Positions 18,138-28,402 of a DNA stretch of 64,000 nucleotides are shown here, one piece after another. The DNA is taken from contig JAIXZW010000003.1 of NCBI GenBank assembly GCA_027489375.1, forward strand, positions 62,001 to 126,000. The letters run 5' to 3'. The DNA comes from Paracoccaceae bacterium. Its GTDB lineage: Bacteria; Pseudomonadota; Alphaproteobacteria; Rhodobacterales; Rhodobacteraceae. Under the pieces are notes generated by a model. That model was not told where the DNA came from and made no database searches. It worked only from the letters and a program-made list of their open reading frames with translations. Each line of letters opens with the position of its first letter. The first letter of the stretch is position 1. The position numbers and the translations under genes were made by a program.

Positions 18138-18793
18138 TGCTCTTCGCGGCGGGGTTCGGCACGCGGATGGGCGCGCTGACCGCCGACCGCCCGAAACCGC
18201 TGATCGAAGTGGCGGGCAAGCCGCTGATAGACCACGCGCTGGCGCAGGCCGAAGGGGTCGGGCGGATCGTGGCGAATGTGCATTGGAAGCCGGATGCGCT
18301 GGTGAGGCACCTCGAGGCGCGGGGGGTGGCGGTGACGCGGGAGGACCCGATCCTTGAGACAGGGGGCGGGCTGCGGGCGGCGCTGCCCTTGCTGGGCGAG
18401 GGGCCGGTGATGACGCTGAACACAGATGCGGTCTGGACGGGGGAAAACCCGTTGGCGCAGTTGCGGGACGCGTGGGATGATGGACGGATGGACGGGTTGC
18501 TGCTGGTTCTGCCGGATGCGGCGGCGGGTAAGGGTGCGGGGGATTTCGTGATGGATGCCGAGGGACGGTTGGGCAGGGCAAAGGGCGCACGGGGGCAGGT
18601 TTACCTTGGCGCGCAGATTTTGCGGACCGAGGGGCTTTCGGCCATTACAGAGACGGTTTTCTCGTTGAACCTGCTCTGGGACCGGATGATCGCCGCGGGG
18701 CGGCTTTATGGCGTCGTGCATCGGGGCGGATGGTGTGACGTGGGGCATCCGGCGGGGATCGCCGAGGCCGAAGCGATGTTGGCGCGGGCATGA
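18116..18793 (+). CDS. murU: N-acetylmuramate 1-phosphate uridylyltransferase MurU-like
   Basis: 225 residues, nucleotidyltransferase fold. The N-terminal nucleotide loop is FAAGFGTRMGALTADRPKPL, and metal-binding Asp residues occur in LNTDAVW and at the C-terminal GWCDVGHP. Beside an AmgK-like kinase it should make UDP-MurNAc from MurNAc-1-phosphate, bypassing de novo MurA/MurB and, in species studied, lowering fosfomycin sensitivity. AAAGGA lies before the ATG at 18116, so the 22-base overlap with amgK is probably real. It overlaps addB by four bases. Confidence 0.87.
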   Translation: MRHDFPLMLFAAGFGTRMGALTADRPKPLIEVAGKPLIDHALAQAEGVGRIVANVHWKPDALVRHLEARGVAVTREDPILETGGGLRAALPLLGEGPVMTLNTDAVWTGENPLAQLRDAWDDGRMDGLLLVLPDAAAGKGAGDFVMDAEGRLGRAKGARGQVYLGAQILRTEGLSAITETVFSLNLLWDRMIAAGRLYGVVHRGGWCDVGHPAGIAEAEAMLARA

Positions 18794-21687
18794 GCAAGGT
18801 CTTCGCGCTTCCCCCCGGAGTGGATTTCCCGCAGGCGCTGGTCGATGGCCTGCGCGTGCGGATGGCGGGGCAACCGCCCGAGGCGATGGCGGGAGTGACG
18901 CTTTACCTCAACACCCAGCGGATGCGGCGGCGGGTGACGGAGATTTTGACCGCCGGGGGTGCCGCCTATCTGCCACGGTTGCGGCTGGTGACGGACCTTG
19001 GGTCCGATGTGCTGATGGCAGGGATTCCGGCGGCGGTGTCGGGGCTGCGGCGGCGGCTCGAGGTCACGCAGCTTGTGGGGCGGTTGCTGGCGACCGCGCC
19101 GGAGCTTGCGCCACGGGCGGCGCTTTACGATCTGGCGGACAGTCTGGCCACGCTGGTGGACGAAATGCAGGGCGAGGGGGTTTCGCCGGATCGTGTCGCG
19201 GCGGTAGATGTGGAGCAGCATTCGGCGCATTGGGCGCGCACGAAGGAATTCCTGCGGATCGTCATGCCCTTCTTTCAGGGCGGCGCGCCGGATGCACAGG
19301 CGCGGCAGCGGATGGTGGTGGAACGGCTGGTGGAGCGGTGGGGGGCGAACCCTCCCGCAGGGCCGGTGATCGTGGCGGGGTCTACGGGGTCGCGCGGGAC
19401 CACGGCGCTTTTGATGCAGGCGGTGGCGGGGTTGCCAGAGGGGGCGCTGGTGCTGCCGGGGTTCGATTTCGACATGCCGGTCGGCCTGTGGGAGCGGATG
19501 GACGATGCGATGACCGCCGAGGATCATCCGCAGTTCCGCTTCAAGCGGCTGATGGATGCGCTGGGGATTGGTCCGTTGGATGTGGCGAAATGGGCAGAGG
19601 TCGATGCGCCGGATGCGGGGCGCAACAGACTGGTGTCGCTGTCGCTGCGACCGGCGCCGGTGACGGACCAATGGTTGACCGAAGGCGGCGATTTGCCGGA
19701 CCTGATGGAAGCGACCGCGGGGATGACCCTGATCGAGGCGCAGACGCCGCGGGCCGAGGCCTTGGCGATTGCGCTGGTGCTGCGCGAGGCGGCGGAGAAC
19801 GGGGTGAAGGCGGCGCTGATCACCCCCGACCGGATGCTGACGCGGCAGGTGACGGCGGCGATGGACCGCTGGGGGATCTTGCCGGACGATTCGGCGGGGC
19901 GACCGCTGGCGCTGACGCCGCCGGGGCGGTTCTTGCGGCATGTCGTGGGGCTGATGGGGCGCAAGCTGACGGGGGATGCGCTGCTGGCGCTGCTGAAGCA
20001 TCCGCTTGCCCTGTCGGGCGATGGGCGGGGGTTGCATCTGCGCCTGACGCGGGAGCTGGAGCTTGGGTTGCGGAAGAAGGGACCCGCGTTTCCGGACGGG
20101 GGATTCCTGCGCGACTGGGCCAAGGCGCGGCCTGAAGACGGCGCTGCGGACTGGGGCGAGGTCATCGGCGGGGCGCTGGACCAGCTTGCCGCTGCCACGG
20201 GCGAGGCGGCCTTGGCCGACCATGTCGCGCTGCACCGCGAGGTGGCCGAACGGCTGGGCGGGGTGGAGTTGTGGGAGAAGGAAGCGGGGAAAGAGGCGCT
20301 TTCGCTGATCCATGAATTGCAGGCCGAAGCGGATGCGGGCGGCGTGCTCGAGGTTGCGGATTATCGGGCGCTTTTCGAGTCGATCCTGTCGCGGGGCGAG
20401 GTGCGGGAAAGCGTGACGCCGCATCCGCATGTGATGATCTGGGGCACGCTTGAGGCGCGGGTTGCGGGGGCGGAACTGGTCGTGCTTGGCGGGTTGAACG
20501 ATGGCGTCTGGCCGAAGCTGCCCGAGCCGGACCCGTGGCTGAACCGCAAGATGCGCAAAGAGGCGGGGTTGCTGTTGCCGGAACGGCAGATCGGGCTTTC
20601 GGCGCATGACTACCAACAGGCGATTGCCGCCCCGCGCGTGGTGCTGACGCGGGCCACGCGGAATGCCGAGGCCGAGACGGTGCCATCACGGTGGCTGAAC
20701 CGTCTGATGAACCTTATGGAAGGGTTGCCTGCGAAGAACGGCAAGGCGGCGCTGGCGGCGATGCGCGAGCGGGGGCGGGTTTGGGTCAAGCGGGCGGTCG
20801 TTCTGGAAGCGCCGCTGGGCGAGGTGACGCCCGCGCATCGCCCCTCGCCCCGTCCGCCGGTTGCGGCGCGGCCACGGCGGCTGGCGGTGACGCGGATTTC
20901 GACGCTGATCCGCGACCCCTATTCGATCTATGCACGCTACATCCTGCGGCTTTTCCCGCTGGACCCACTGCGACCCGAAGCGGATGCGGCGCTGCGCGGG
21001 CAGGTGTTGCACCTGATCCTTGAGGATTTCGCCAAGACGCGGGATGCGGGCGAGACGCGGGCCGAAGCGAAGGCGCGGCTGATGGCGATTGCCGGGGAGG
21101 TGCTGGAGCGGGAAACGCCCTGGCCTGCGGCGCGGGCGCTGTGGCTGGCACGGTTGGCGCGGGCTGCGGATTACTTCCTCGACTTCGACGCCCAGCGCGG
21201 CGGGGTTCCGGCGCAGTTGGAGGAGAAGGGGCGGGTGAAGCTGCCCACCTTGGACTTCACGCTTGAAGGGACGCCGGACCGGATCGACGTGTTGCAGGGC
21301 GGGCGGCTGCACATCATTGATTACAAGACGGGAACGCCGCCCAGTCAGGACGCGCAGAAGCATTTCGACAAGCAGCTTCTGCTTGCCGCCGCGATGGCGG
21401 AGCGGGACGGGTTCAAGGGGCTGGAAGGGGCGGAGGTGGCGCTGATCAGCTATCTTGGCCTTGGCACGAAACCGGCGGTGGTGGAGACCGAGATCACGCC
21501 GCAGGTGACGGGCGAGGTGTGGGAGGGGCTGAACCAATTGATCGCCCATTACTTTGACGAAGGCACGGGGTTCACCGCACGGCGGGCTGTGCAGAAAGAG
21601 CGGTTCGCGGGGGATTACGACCACCTGTCGCGCTATGGCGAGTGGGAGACGACCGACACGCCGGTCGCGGAGGATGTGGGCAAATGA
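18790..21687 (+). CDS. addB: Double-strand break repair protein AddB
   Basis: 965 residues, typical of alphaproteobacterial AddB. The N-terminal helicase-like part lacks an intact Walker A; the middle has the family segment VLGGLNDGVWPKLPEPDPWL. The C-terminal PD-(D/E)XK nuclease domain shows TRISTLIRDPYSIYARY, GQVLHLILEDF and the catalytic IDYKTG near residue 845. With AddA it forms the helicase-nuclease that resects DNA ends for RecA loading, replacing RecBCD. The 5' end overlaps murU and the 3' end overlaps addA, each by ATGA. Confidence 0.96.
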   Translation: MSKVFALPPGVDFPQALVDGLRVRMAGQPPEAMAGVTLYLNTQRMRRRVTEILTAGGAAYLPRLRLVTDLGSDVLMAGIPAAVSGLRRRLEVTQLVGRLLATAPELAPRAALYDLADSLATLVDEMQGEGVSPDRVAAVDVEQHSAHWARTKEFLRIVMPFFQGGAPDAQARQRMVVERLVERWGANPPAGPVIVAGSTGSRGTTALLMQAVAGLPEGALVLPGFDFDMPVGLWERMDDAMTAEDHPQFRFKRLMDALGIGPLDVAKWAEVDAPDAGRNRLVSLSLRPAPVTDQWLTEGGDLPDLMEATAGMTLIEAQTPRAEALAIALVLREAAENGVKAALITPDRMLTRQVTAAMDRWGILPDDSAGRPLALTPPGRFLRHVVGLMGRKLTGDALLALLKHPLALSGDGRGLHLRLTRELELGLRKKGPAFPDGGFLRDWAKARPEDGAADWGEVIGGALDQLAAATGEAALADHVALHREVAERLGGVELWEKEAGKEALSLIHELQAEADAGGVLEVADYRALFESILSRGEVRESVTPHPHVMIWGTLEARVAGAELVVLGGLNDGVWPKLPEPDPWLNRKMRKEAGLLLPERQIGLSAHDYQQAIAAPRVVLTRATRNAEAETVPSRWLNRLMNLMEGLPAKNGKAALAAMRERGRVWVKRAVVLEAPLGEVTPAHRPSPRPPVAARPRRLAVTRISTLIRDPYSIYARYILRLFPLDPLRPEADAALRGQVLHLILEDFAKTRDAGETRAEAKARLMAIAGEVLERETPWPAARALWLARLARAADYFLDFDAQRGGVPAQLEEKGRVKLPTLDFTLEGTPDRIDVLQGGRLHIIDYKTGTPPSQDAQKHFDKQLLLAAAMAERDGFKGLEGAEVALISYLGLGTKPAVVETEITPQVTGEVWEGLNQLIAHYFDEGTGFTARRAVQKERFAGDYDHLSRYGEWETTDTPVAEDVGK

Positions 21688-24600
21688 GCGTTCCGGCTTT
21701 CGAGCGGCAGGTGGAAGCGTCGATGCCCGAAGCCTCGACCTGGCTTTCGGCGAATGCGGGGTCAGGCAAGACTCGGGTGCTGACGGACCGCGTGGCGCGG
21801 CTGCTGTTGCGCGGGGTGGAGCCGCAGCACATCCTGTGCCTGACCTATACCAAGGCGGCGGCGACCGAGATGCAGAACCGCCTGTTCAAGCGTCTGGGCG
21901 AATGGGCGATGCTGCCGGACGGGGAGTTGCGCAAGTCGCTGGCGGCGCTGGGCGAGGCGGGGCGGCTGGATGCCGCCTTGCTGGCCAATGCGCGGCGGCT
22001 GTTCGCGCGGGCGATCGAGACGCCGGGGGGATTGCGGATCCAGACGATCCACTCCTTTTGCGCCACGCTGCTGCGGCGCTTTCCGCTGGAGGCGGGGGTG
22101 TCACCGCAGTTCAAGGAATTGGACGACCGCACGGCGCGGATGATGCGGGACGAGATCGTCGAGGAATTGGCCGAGGCGGGGCATCCGTCGATTGCCGAGG
22201 TGGCGCGGGCCTGGACGGGCGAGGATTTCGGCGGTTTGGTCAGCCAGATCGTCGGCAACCGCGCGAAGTTTGCCGAAGCGCTGACCGAGGCCGAGGCGCG
22301 GCTGCTGTTCGGCGTGAAACAGGGCGAGACGTTCGAGACGTTGCTGGGGGACGTGTTCCTTGGCGACGAGGTGGTCTGGATACCTGCCGTGATCGCCGCG
22401 ATGGCGAAGGGCACGGTCACGGACCAGAGAGGGGCGGAAAAGCTGGCGGGTGCGGATTTTGCCGTGCCGACTTTGGCTACGCTGGCGGCCTGCGAGGAAC
22501 AGTTCCTGTTCAAGACGGGCGAGAAGGCGAATACCGCGAAGATCGACAGCTATCCGACCACGAACACGCGCAAGGCGTTGGGCGAGGTGATGGGCAAGCT
22601 CAACGACCTCATGCGCCGCGTCGAGGGGGCGCGGGCCACGCGGCTTGGGCTGATGGCGATGGCGCGGGCGCTGACCTTGCATCGGTTTGCGCAGGCGTTC
22701 CTGCCGCTTTACGAAGCACGCAAGGCGCGGGGCGGGTGGCTGGATTTCGACGATCTGATCACGCGGGCGCGGATGGTGCTGACCGATCCGGGGGTGGCGG
22801 CTTGGGTGCTGTTCCGGCTGGACGGGGGGATCGACCATATCCTTGTGGACGAGGCGCAGGATACCAGCCCCGAGCAGTGGCGCGTGATCGAAAGCCTTGC
22901 GGCGGAGTTCACGGCGGGGCGTTCCGCGCGGGATGTGGAGCGGACGCTTTTCGTCGTGGGGGACAAGAAGCAGTCGATCTATTCCTTTCAGGGCGCGGAT
23001 GTGGCGGCCTTTGATTCCAAGCATGGCGCGTTCCGCGACCGCTTCGCGGCGGTCGAGCGGATGTTCCAGAGTTTGGAGCTGGAGTATTCCTTCCGCTCCT
23101 CGCCCGCCATTCTGCGGGTGGTGGACGAGACGCTGAAGGACCGCTTCCCCCATGCGCTGGGCGACAAGGTGCAGCACATCGCCTTTCGCGCGGCGATGCC
23201 CGGTCGGGTCGATCTTTGGCCGCTGGTGGAAAAGGCCAAGGACGACCGCGAGGATGACTGGAAGAACCCCGTCGACCTCATCACGGAAGAGCACCATTTC
23301 GCACGGCTGGCACGGCAGATTGCCGAGGAGATCGCGGCGCTGATCGACGCGGGCACCTGCATTGCCGAGGCGGACGGGACGGTGCGGGCGGTGCATGCGG
23401 GGGATGTCCTGATCCTCGTGCAGCGGCGGTCGGAGCTGTTTCAGGAGATCATCCGTGCCTGCAAGGCGAAGGGTTTGCCGATTGCGGGGGCGGACCGGCT
23501 GAAGCTGGGGGCGGAGCTGGCGGTGAAGGATATCACCGCGCTTCTGTCATTCCTGGCGACGCCGGAGGACGATCTTTCGCTGGCTGCGGTTCTGCGCTCG
23601 CCCCTGTGCGGGTGGAGCGAGGCGCGGCTTTATGCGCTGGCGCAGCCGCGCAAGGGGTATCTGTGGCAAGAGATGCGGCAGCGGGCCGAGGAATTCACCG
23701 ACACGCACGAGATGCTGTCGGACCTGCGCGGGCAGGCGGATTTCCTGCGGCCCTTCGACCTGATCGAGCGGGTGCTGACGCGGCATGACGGGCGGCGGAA
23801 GCTGCTGGCGCGGCTGGGGGCCGAGGCCGAGGACGGAATCGACGAGTTACTGTCGCAGGCGCTGCAATACGAACAGACCGAGGTGCCGAGCCTGACGGGA
23901 TTCCTGACATGGCTGTCGACCGACGAGGTCGAGGTGAAGCGGCAGATGGACAGCGAGGGGCAGCGCATCCGCGTGATGACGGTGCATGGCGCGAAGGGGT
24001 TGGAGGCGCCCATCGTGATCCTGCCCGACACCTGCGACCGCAGCCCGCGGGATCGGGACGAGGTGCTGGAGGTGGAGGGGCGGCCCGTCTGGAAAACCCC
24101 CGCCGAGAGCAGCCCCGCGGCGATTGCGGCGGCGCGGGCCGAGCGGAAGGCGCGAGAGCAGGCGGAAAACCTGCGGCTGCTTTACGTGGCGCTGACGCGG
24201 GCGAAAACTTGGCTGATCGTCTGCGGCGCGGGCGAGGCGGAAAACGACGGAGCGTGGTGGAAGCTGGTGTCGGAAGGGATGGAAAAGGCGGGTGCCGTTC
24301 CCTTTGCGGGCGGGCGGTTGCGGCATGCCTTTGGCGATTGGCCCGATCCCGTGGCGCGGGTCGTCGTGGCAGAGGTTGCCGTGACCCTGCCCGATTGGGC
24401 GGCGCGGCAGGCGAAGGTGCCGGAACGGGCGGCGCGGCTGTTGTCTCCCTCCGACCTTGGCGGGGCGAAGGCCATTGCGGGGGACGGGCTGGACGAGGAA
24501 ACGGCCAAGGCGCGCGGCACGGCGCTGCATCTGTTGCTGGAGCATCTGCCGGGGGCCGATGACGCGGCGGGGCTGGCGACTGCGCTGGTGCCGGATGCCG

Positions 24601-24977
24601 CCTTGCGGGCGGAATTGCTGGCCGAGGCGCAGGGCGTGATCGCGGCGCATCCGGCGCTGTTCGGGCCTGCGCTGACCGAAGTGGCAGTGACGGCGGATTT
24701 GCCGCAGGGGCGGATGCTGGGGACCATCGACCGTCTGGTCATCGGCGAGGGGCGGGTTCTGGCGGTGGATTACAAATCCAATCGCGTGGTGCCCGAGCGG
24801 GTGGAAGATGTGCCCGAAGGGATTTTGCGGCAAATGGCGGCCTATGACGCGGCCTTGCGGCAAGTGCACCCCGACAAGGCGGTCGAGGTGGCGATCCTGT
24901 GGACGCGGACGGCGCGGCTGATGCCGGTTCCGCCCGAAATGCTGCGGGAGGCACTGGCGAGGGCTACCATCTCTTGA
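21684..24977 (+). CDS. addA: Double-strand break repair helicase-nuclease AddA
   Basis: 1097 residues. UvrD-type helicase: Walker A ANAGSGKTRVL near residue 28, TYTKAAATEM, IQTIHSFCATLLRRFP, VDEAQDTSPEQW, FVVGDKKQSIYSFQGA, VMTVHGAKGLEAPIV and YVALTRAK. The C-terminus carries a RecB-like nuclease with GTALHLLLEHL and the catalytic AVDYKSNR. ATG at 21684 overlaps the addB stop, giving the expected N-terminus. It is the last gene of the tsaE-amgK-murU-addB-addA run; a promoter candidate for trxA overlaps its stop. Confidence 0.97.
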   Translation: MSVPAFERQVEASMPEASTWLSANAGSGKTRVLTDRVARLLLRGVEPQHILCLTYTKAAATEMQNRLFKRLGEWAMLPDGELRKSLAALGEAGRLDAALLANARRLFARAIETPGGLRIQTIHSFCATLLRRFPLEAGVSPQFKELDDRTARMMRDEIVEELAEAGHPSIAEVARAWTGEDFGGLVSQIVGNRAKFAEALTEAEARLLFGVKQGETFETLLGDVFLGDEVVWIPAVIAAMAKGTVTDQRGAEKLAGADFAVPTLATLAACEEQFLFKTGEKANTAKIDSYPTTNTRKALGEVMGKLNDLMRRVEGARATRLGLMAMARALTLHRFAQAFLPLYEARKARGGWLDFDDLITRARMVLTDPGVAAWVLFRLDGGIDHILVDEAQDTSPEQWRVIESLAAEFTAGRSARDVERTLFVVGDKKQSIYSFQGADVAAFDSKHGAFRDRFAAVERMFQSLELEYSFRSSPAILRVVDETLKDRFPHALGDKVQHIAFRAAMPGRVDLWPLVEKAKDDREDDWKNPVDLITEEHHFARLARQIAEEIAALIDAGTCIAEADGTVRAVHAGDVLILVQRRSELFQEIIRACKAKGLPIAGADRLKLGAELAVKDITALLSFLATPEDDLSLAAVLRSPLCGWSEARLYALAQPRKGYLWQEMRQRAEEFTDTHEMLSDLRGQADFLRPFDLIERVLTRHDGRRKLLARLGAEAEDGIDELLSQALQYEQTEVPSLTGFLTWLSTDEVEVKRQMDSEGQRIRVMTVHGAKGLEAPIVILPDTCDRSPRDRDEVLEVEGRPVWKTPAESSPAAIAAARAERKAREQAENLRLLYVALTRAKTWLIVCGAGEAENDGAWWKLVSEGMEKAGAVPFAGGRLRHAFGDWPDPVARVVVAEVAVTLPDWAARQAKVPERAARLLSPSDLGGAKAIAGDGLDEETAKARGTALHLLLEHLPGADDAAGLATALVPDAALRAELLAEAQGVIAAHPALFGPALTEVAVTADLPQGRMLGTIDRLVIGEGRVLAVDYKSNRVVPERVEDVPEGILRQMAAYDAALRQVHPDKAVEVAILWTRTARLMPVPPEMLREALARATIS

Positions 24978-25002
24978 CGTTCCATGCCCGCATCCTTAGG
25001 TT
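24974..25002 (+). promoter_or_regulatory. Sigma70-like promoter for trxA
   Basis: TTGACG (24974-24979), 17-base spacer, TAGGTT (24997-25002). The -35 is good and the -10 is weak. It overlaps the addA stop and lies about 30 bases before the trxA start, so trxA may be expressed independently of addBA. Confidence 0.35.
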
Positions 25003-25034
25003 TCTTGGCCGTAAGCCGCATTTGGAGAGATGAG

Positions 25035-25361
25035 ATGGGCAACGCTACCGTCGCCGTGACCGATGCCACCTTTGACGCCGAGGTCCGCAAGTCGGACATT
25101 CCGGTCGTGGTGGATTTCTGGGCTGAATGGTGCGGCCCCTGCCGGATGATCGGCCCGTCGCTGGAAGAGCTTGCCACGCAATATGCGGGCAAGGTCAAGA
25201 TCGTGAAGGTGAACGTGGACGAGAACCCTGACAGCCCCGCGCAACTGGGCGTTCGCGGGATTCCGGCGCTGTTCCTGTTCAAGGACGGTCAGGTGGTTTC
25301 GAACAAGGTGGGTGCCGCGCCCAAGGCGGCGCTGGAAACCTGGATCCAGTCGGCGATCTGA
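25035..25361 (+). CDS. trxA: Thioredoxin
   Basis: 108 residues, single thioredoxin domain in the cytoplasm. The active site [10 protein letters not shown] lies near residue 33, the cis-Pro loop is RGIPALFLF, and the C-terminal helix is KAALETWIQ. It reduces ribonucleotide reductase, PAPS or methionine sulfoxide reductases and many disulfides. ATG at 25035 has a GGAG site; an upstream in-frame start at 24984 would add a non-conserved tail. trxA directly after addA is a common alphaproteobacterial order. Confidence 0.98.
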   Translation: MGNATVAVTDATFDAEVRKSDIPVVVDFWAEWCGPCRMIGPSLEELATQYAGKVKIVKVNVDENPDSPAQLGVRGIPALFLFKDGQVVSNKVGAAPKAALETWIQSAI

Positions 25362-25388
25362 CCGCTGGCCGAGGATGGAATTACTGCG

Positions 25389-25414
25389 GGGCGGTCCTGA
25401 AGGGGCCGCCCTTT
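25389..25414 (+). terminator. Hairpin after trxA
   Basis: GGGCGGTCC (25389-25397) pairs with GGGCCGCCC (25403-25411), including one T-G pair, and is followed by TTTGGGTTT. It lies between trxA and hslV and may end the trxA transcript or attenuate into hslVU. Confidence 0.5.
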
Positions 25415-25432
25415 GGGTTTAAGGGGGCGAAG

Positions 25433-25990
25433 ATGGCCGAAGACAAGTTTCCCGGCTGGCACGGGACCACGATCCTTGCGGTGCGGCGCGGGGGTGAGGT
25501 TGTGGTGGCGGGGGACGGGCAGGTCAGCCTTGGCCAGACCGTGATCAAGGGCACGGCGCGCAAGGTGCGGCGGCTGTCGCCCGGCGGGCGCGATGTGGTG
25601 GCGGGCTTTGCCGGATCGACAGCGGATGCCTTTACGCTGCTGGAGCGGCTGGAGAAGAAGCTGGAGGCGGCGCCGGGGCAGTTGGCGCGGGCTTGTGTCG
25701 ACCTCGCCAAGGATTGGCGGATGGACAAGTATCTGCGCAACCTCGAAGCCATGCTGATCGTGACGGACGGGCGCGATCTTTACGTCATCACCGGCGCGGG
25801 CGACGTGCTGGAACCCGAGCATGACGTTGCGGCGATCGGGTCGGGCGGGAACTATGCGCTTGCCGCCGCGCGGGGTCTGATGTTGACCGACATGAAGGCA
25901 GAGGATGTGGCCCGCAAGGCAATGGCGATCGCGGCGGATATCTGCGTTTACACCAATGGCAATCTGACCGTGGAGACGATTTCGGCATGA
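25433..25990 (+). CDS. hslV: ATP-dependent protease peptidase subunit HslV
   Basis: 185 residues. Threonine peptidase of the HslUV proteasome-like complex in the cytoplasm. Cleaving the 11-residue leader [11 protein letters not shown] would expose the catalytic Thr of [21 protein letters not shown], the KVRRL loop and [14 protein letters not shown] are family features. A GGGGG-rich site precedes the ATG. The gene overlaps hslU by four bases, as is usual for this pair. Confidence 0.98.
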   Translation: MAEDKFPGWHGTTILAVRRGGEVVVAGDGQVSLGQTVIKGTARKVRRLSPGGRDVVAGFAGSTADAFTLLERLEKKLEAAPGQLARACVDLAKDWRMDKYLRNLEAMLIVTDGRDLYVITGAGDVLEPEHDVAAIGSGGNYALAAARGLMLTDMKAEDVARKAMAIAADICVYTNGNLTVETISA

Positions 25991-27285
25991 CCAACCTGAC
26001 CCCGCGCGAGATCGTATCCGAGCTTGACCGTTTCATCATCGGGCAGCGCGATGCCAAGCGGGCCGTGGCCGTTGCGCTGCGGAACCGCTGGCGGCGCAAG
26101 CTGCTGGGCGATGATCTGCGGGACGAGGTTTACCCCAAGAACATCCTGATGATCGGGCCGACCGGCGTGGGCAAGACCGAGATCAGCCGTCGGTTGGCGA
26201 AGCTGGCGAAGGCACCCTTCCTCAAGGTCGAGGCGACGAAGTTTACCGAGGTGGGTTACGTGGGCCGCGATGTGGACAGCATCATCCGCGATCTGGTGGA
26301 TGCGGCGATGGTCGATACGCGGGCGCGGATGCGCGACGATGTGAAGGCCCGCGCGCAGAAGGCGGCGGAAGAGCGGGTGATCGAGGCGCTGGCGGGCAAG
26401 GACGCACGCGAACAGACGCGCGAGATGTTCCGCCAGAAGCTGAAGCGGGGCGAGCTGGACCAGACCGTGATCGAGCTTGAGGTGCAGGATGCCGCACCCC
26501 CGATGGGCATGTTTCCCGGCGGGAACGGGATGGACATGCAGATGCAGGGCTTGCAGGACCTGTTCAAGGCCTTTGGCGGACGGTCCACCCGCAAGAAGAT
26601 GACCGTGGCCGACAGCTACGATGTGCTGATCGGGCAAGAGGCGGACAAGCTGCTGGATGACGAGGCGGTGAAGGCCGCGGCGCTTGAGGCGGTGCAGGAA
26701 AACGGGATCGTTTTCCTCGACGAGATCGACAAGATCTGCGCGCGGGCCGATGCACGTGGCGCGGATGTGAGCCGCGAGGGGGTGCAGCGCGATCTTTTGC
26801 CGCTGATCGAAGGGACGACGGTTTCCACGAAATACGGGCCGGTGAAAACCGACCATATCCTGTTCATTGCCTCGGGCGCGTTCCATATCGCCAAGCCTTC
26901 GGACCTGTTGCCGGAATTGCAGGGGCGGTTGCCGATCCGCGTGGAGTTGGGGGCGCTGAGCGAAGAGGACTTTGTCCGCATCCTGACCGAGACGGAAAAT
27001 GCACTGACGCGGCAGTATTCGGCGATGATGGCGACCGAGGATGTGACCGTCCGCTTCACCGAGGATGGCATCGCCGCCATCGCCTGCATCGCGGCCGAGG
27101 TGAACCGCAGCGTCGAGAATATCGGGGCGCGGCGGCTTTATACCGTGATCGAGCGGGTGTTCGAGGAGCTGTCTTTCAGCGCACCGGACAGATCGGGGGA
27201 AACCGTAACGGTCGATGCGGCGTTTGTGGAAGTGAACATCGGTGCGCTTGCGCGGTCGGCGGATATTTCGCGCTACGTGCTTTGA
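25987..27285 (+). CDS. hslU: HslUV protease ATPase subunit HslU
   Basis: 432 residues, the AAA+ unfoldase that feeds HslV. The N-terminus [15 protein letters not shown] is diagnostic. Walker [16 protein letters not shown] lies near residue 54, an intermediate I-domain rich in Arg/Lys/Ala follows, then Walker [13 protein letters not shown]. The sensor region is [15 protein letters not shown], and [18 protein letters not shown] lies near the end. The C-terminal tail RYVL inserts into HslV in characterised homologues. Translation is coupled to hslV. Confidence 0.98.
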   Translation: MTNLTPREIVSELDRFIIGQRDAKRAVAVALRNRWRRKLLGDDLRDEVYPKNILMIGPTGVGKTEISRRLAKLAKAPFLKVEATKFTEVGYVGRDVDSIIRDLVDAAMVDTRARMRDDVKARAQKAAEERVIEALAGKDAREQTREMFRQKLKRGELDQTVIELEVQDAAPPMGMFPGGNGMDMQMQGLQDLFKAFGGRSTRKKMTVADSYDVLIGQEADKLLDDEAVKAAALEAVQENGIVFLDEIDKICARADARGADVSREGVQRDLLPLIEGTTVSTKYGPVKTDHILFIASGAFHIAKPSDLLPELQGRLPIRVELGALSEEDFVRILTETENALTRQYSAMMATEDVTVRFTEDGIAAIACIAAEVNRSVENIGARRLYTVIERVFEELSFSAPDRSGETVTVDAAFVEVNIGALARSADISRYVL

Positions 27286-27301
27286 TTTCAAAGGATTTTT
27301 G

Positions 27302-28402
27302 ATGCGCGCCCTGCTTTTCGCCTGTCTTGTCACCCTTGCCGCCTGCACGCCGCGGGGGACGATGTATATCGTGCCGCCCGATGTGGCGCAGGGGGCGGTG
27401 CAATCGGTCTTTGTCGGAACGACGCGCGAGCTTGGCCCGAACGGGATTTACGGCAGCGGGCGGTCCGAGGTGATGCAATTCGCCCGCTATGACGTGGCGA
27501 TCCCGCCGGACCGCGTGGCGGGCGAGATCAAATATCCCAAGCGCAAGAAGCTGGATGCACGGACCGATTTCCTGACCACGGCGCAGGTGCACTATCCCGC
27601 CGATCCGGCCTTTCGCGCCGATCTGGGCAAGGCGTTGCGGGCGAACGGGCGGGAAGCGGTGATCTTCGTCCACGGGTTCAACAACACCTTTACCGAAGGG
27701 CTTTACCGCATCGCGCAGCTTCACCACGACCTGAAATTGCCGGGTGTGGCGGTGCATTATTCATGGGCGTCGGCGGCGGAGCCTTTGGGCTACGTCTATG
27801 ACCGTGACAGCATGCTTTTTGCCCGCAACGGCTTGGAGGACCTGATCCGCGAGGTGACGGCGGCGGGTGCGACGCGGGTGACGCTGGTGGCGCATTCGAT
27901 GGGCGGGTTCCTGACGATGGAGACGCTGCGCGACATTGCCATCAGGGACGGGCGGGTCATGCCGCAGGTGACGGGGGTGGTGCTGTTCTCGCCCGACATC
28001 GACGTCGAGGTGTTCCGCATGCAGGCGCATGAAATCGGGCAGTTGCCGCAGCCTTTCCTGATCTTCGGATCGGGGCGCGACCGTGTGCTGCGGTTGTCGG
28101 GGTTGATCACGGGGCAGAAGGGGCGGCTCGGGTCGATGACGGATGTGACGCAATTGGCCGATCTGGAAGTGACCTATTACGATGTGGGCGCGTTCTCGAC
28201 GGGTGGCGGGCATTTCGTGGCGGGGACTTCGCCTGCCCTGATCGCGCTGATGGGCAGTATCGCGCAGGTGGAAGAGGCCTTTGGCGGGGATCAGGCAGGG
28301 CGGACGGGTCTGTTGCCGGGGGTGGTGCTGACGGTGCGGAGCGCCACGCGGATCATCCTGCGGCCGGTGGGCGAGCTGACGCGGCAGCAGTTGAACCCCT
28401 AG
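27302..28402 (+). CDS. Alpha/beta hydrolase lipoprotein (DUF900 type)
   Basis: 366 residues. The N-terminus has a lipoprotein signal with lipobox LAAC (Cys about residue 15), so the protein is probably anchored to a membrane and acts in the envelope. The DUF900 alpha/beta-hydrolase core shows the oxyanion strand VIFVHGFNN, the nucleophile elbow VAHSMGG and a late catalytic His in GGGHFVAG. The substrate is unknown. AAAGGA lies seven bases upstream of the ATG at 27302, which sits 16 bases after hslU. The stop overlaps the convergent smr stop within CTAG. Confidence 0.85.
   Translation: MRALLFACLVTLAACTPRGTMYIVPPDVAQGAVQSVFVGTTRELGPNGIYGSGRSEVMQFARYDVAIPPDRVAGEIKYPKRKKLDARTDFLTTAQVHYPADPAFRADLGKALRANGREAVIFVHGFNNTFTEGLYRIAQLHHDLKLPGVAVHYSWASAAEPLGYVYDRDSMLFARNGLEDLIREVTAAGATRVTLVAHSMGGFLTMETLRDIAIRDGRVMPQVTGVVLFSPDIDVEVFRMQAHEIGQLPQPFLIFGSGRDRVLRLSGLITGQKGRLGSMTDVTQLADLEVTYYDVGAFSTGGGHFVAGTSPALIALMGSIAQVEEAFGGDQAGRTGLLPGVVLTVRSATRIILRPVGELTRQQLNP

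Noticed and set aside
18706-20616. A 636-codon open frame on the minus strand opposite addB
   Set aside because: The product is Arg/Pro/His-rich, as expected for an antisense frame in GC-rich coding DNA, and addB on the plus strand has full family motifs.
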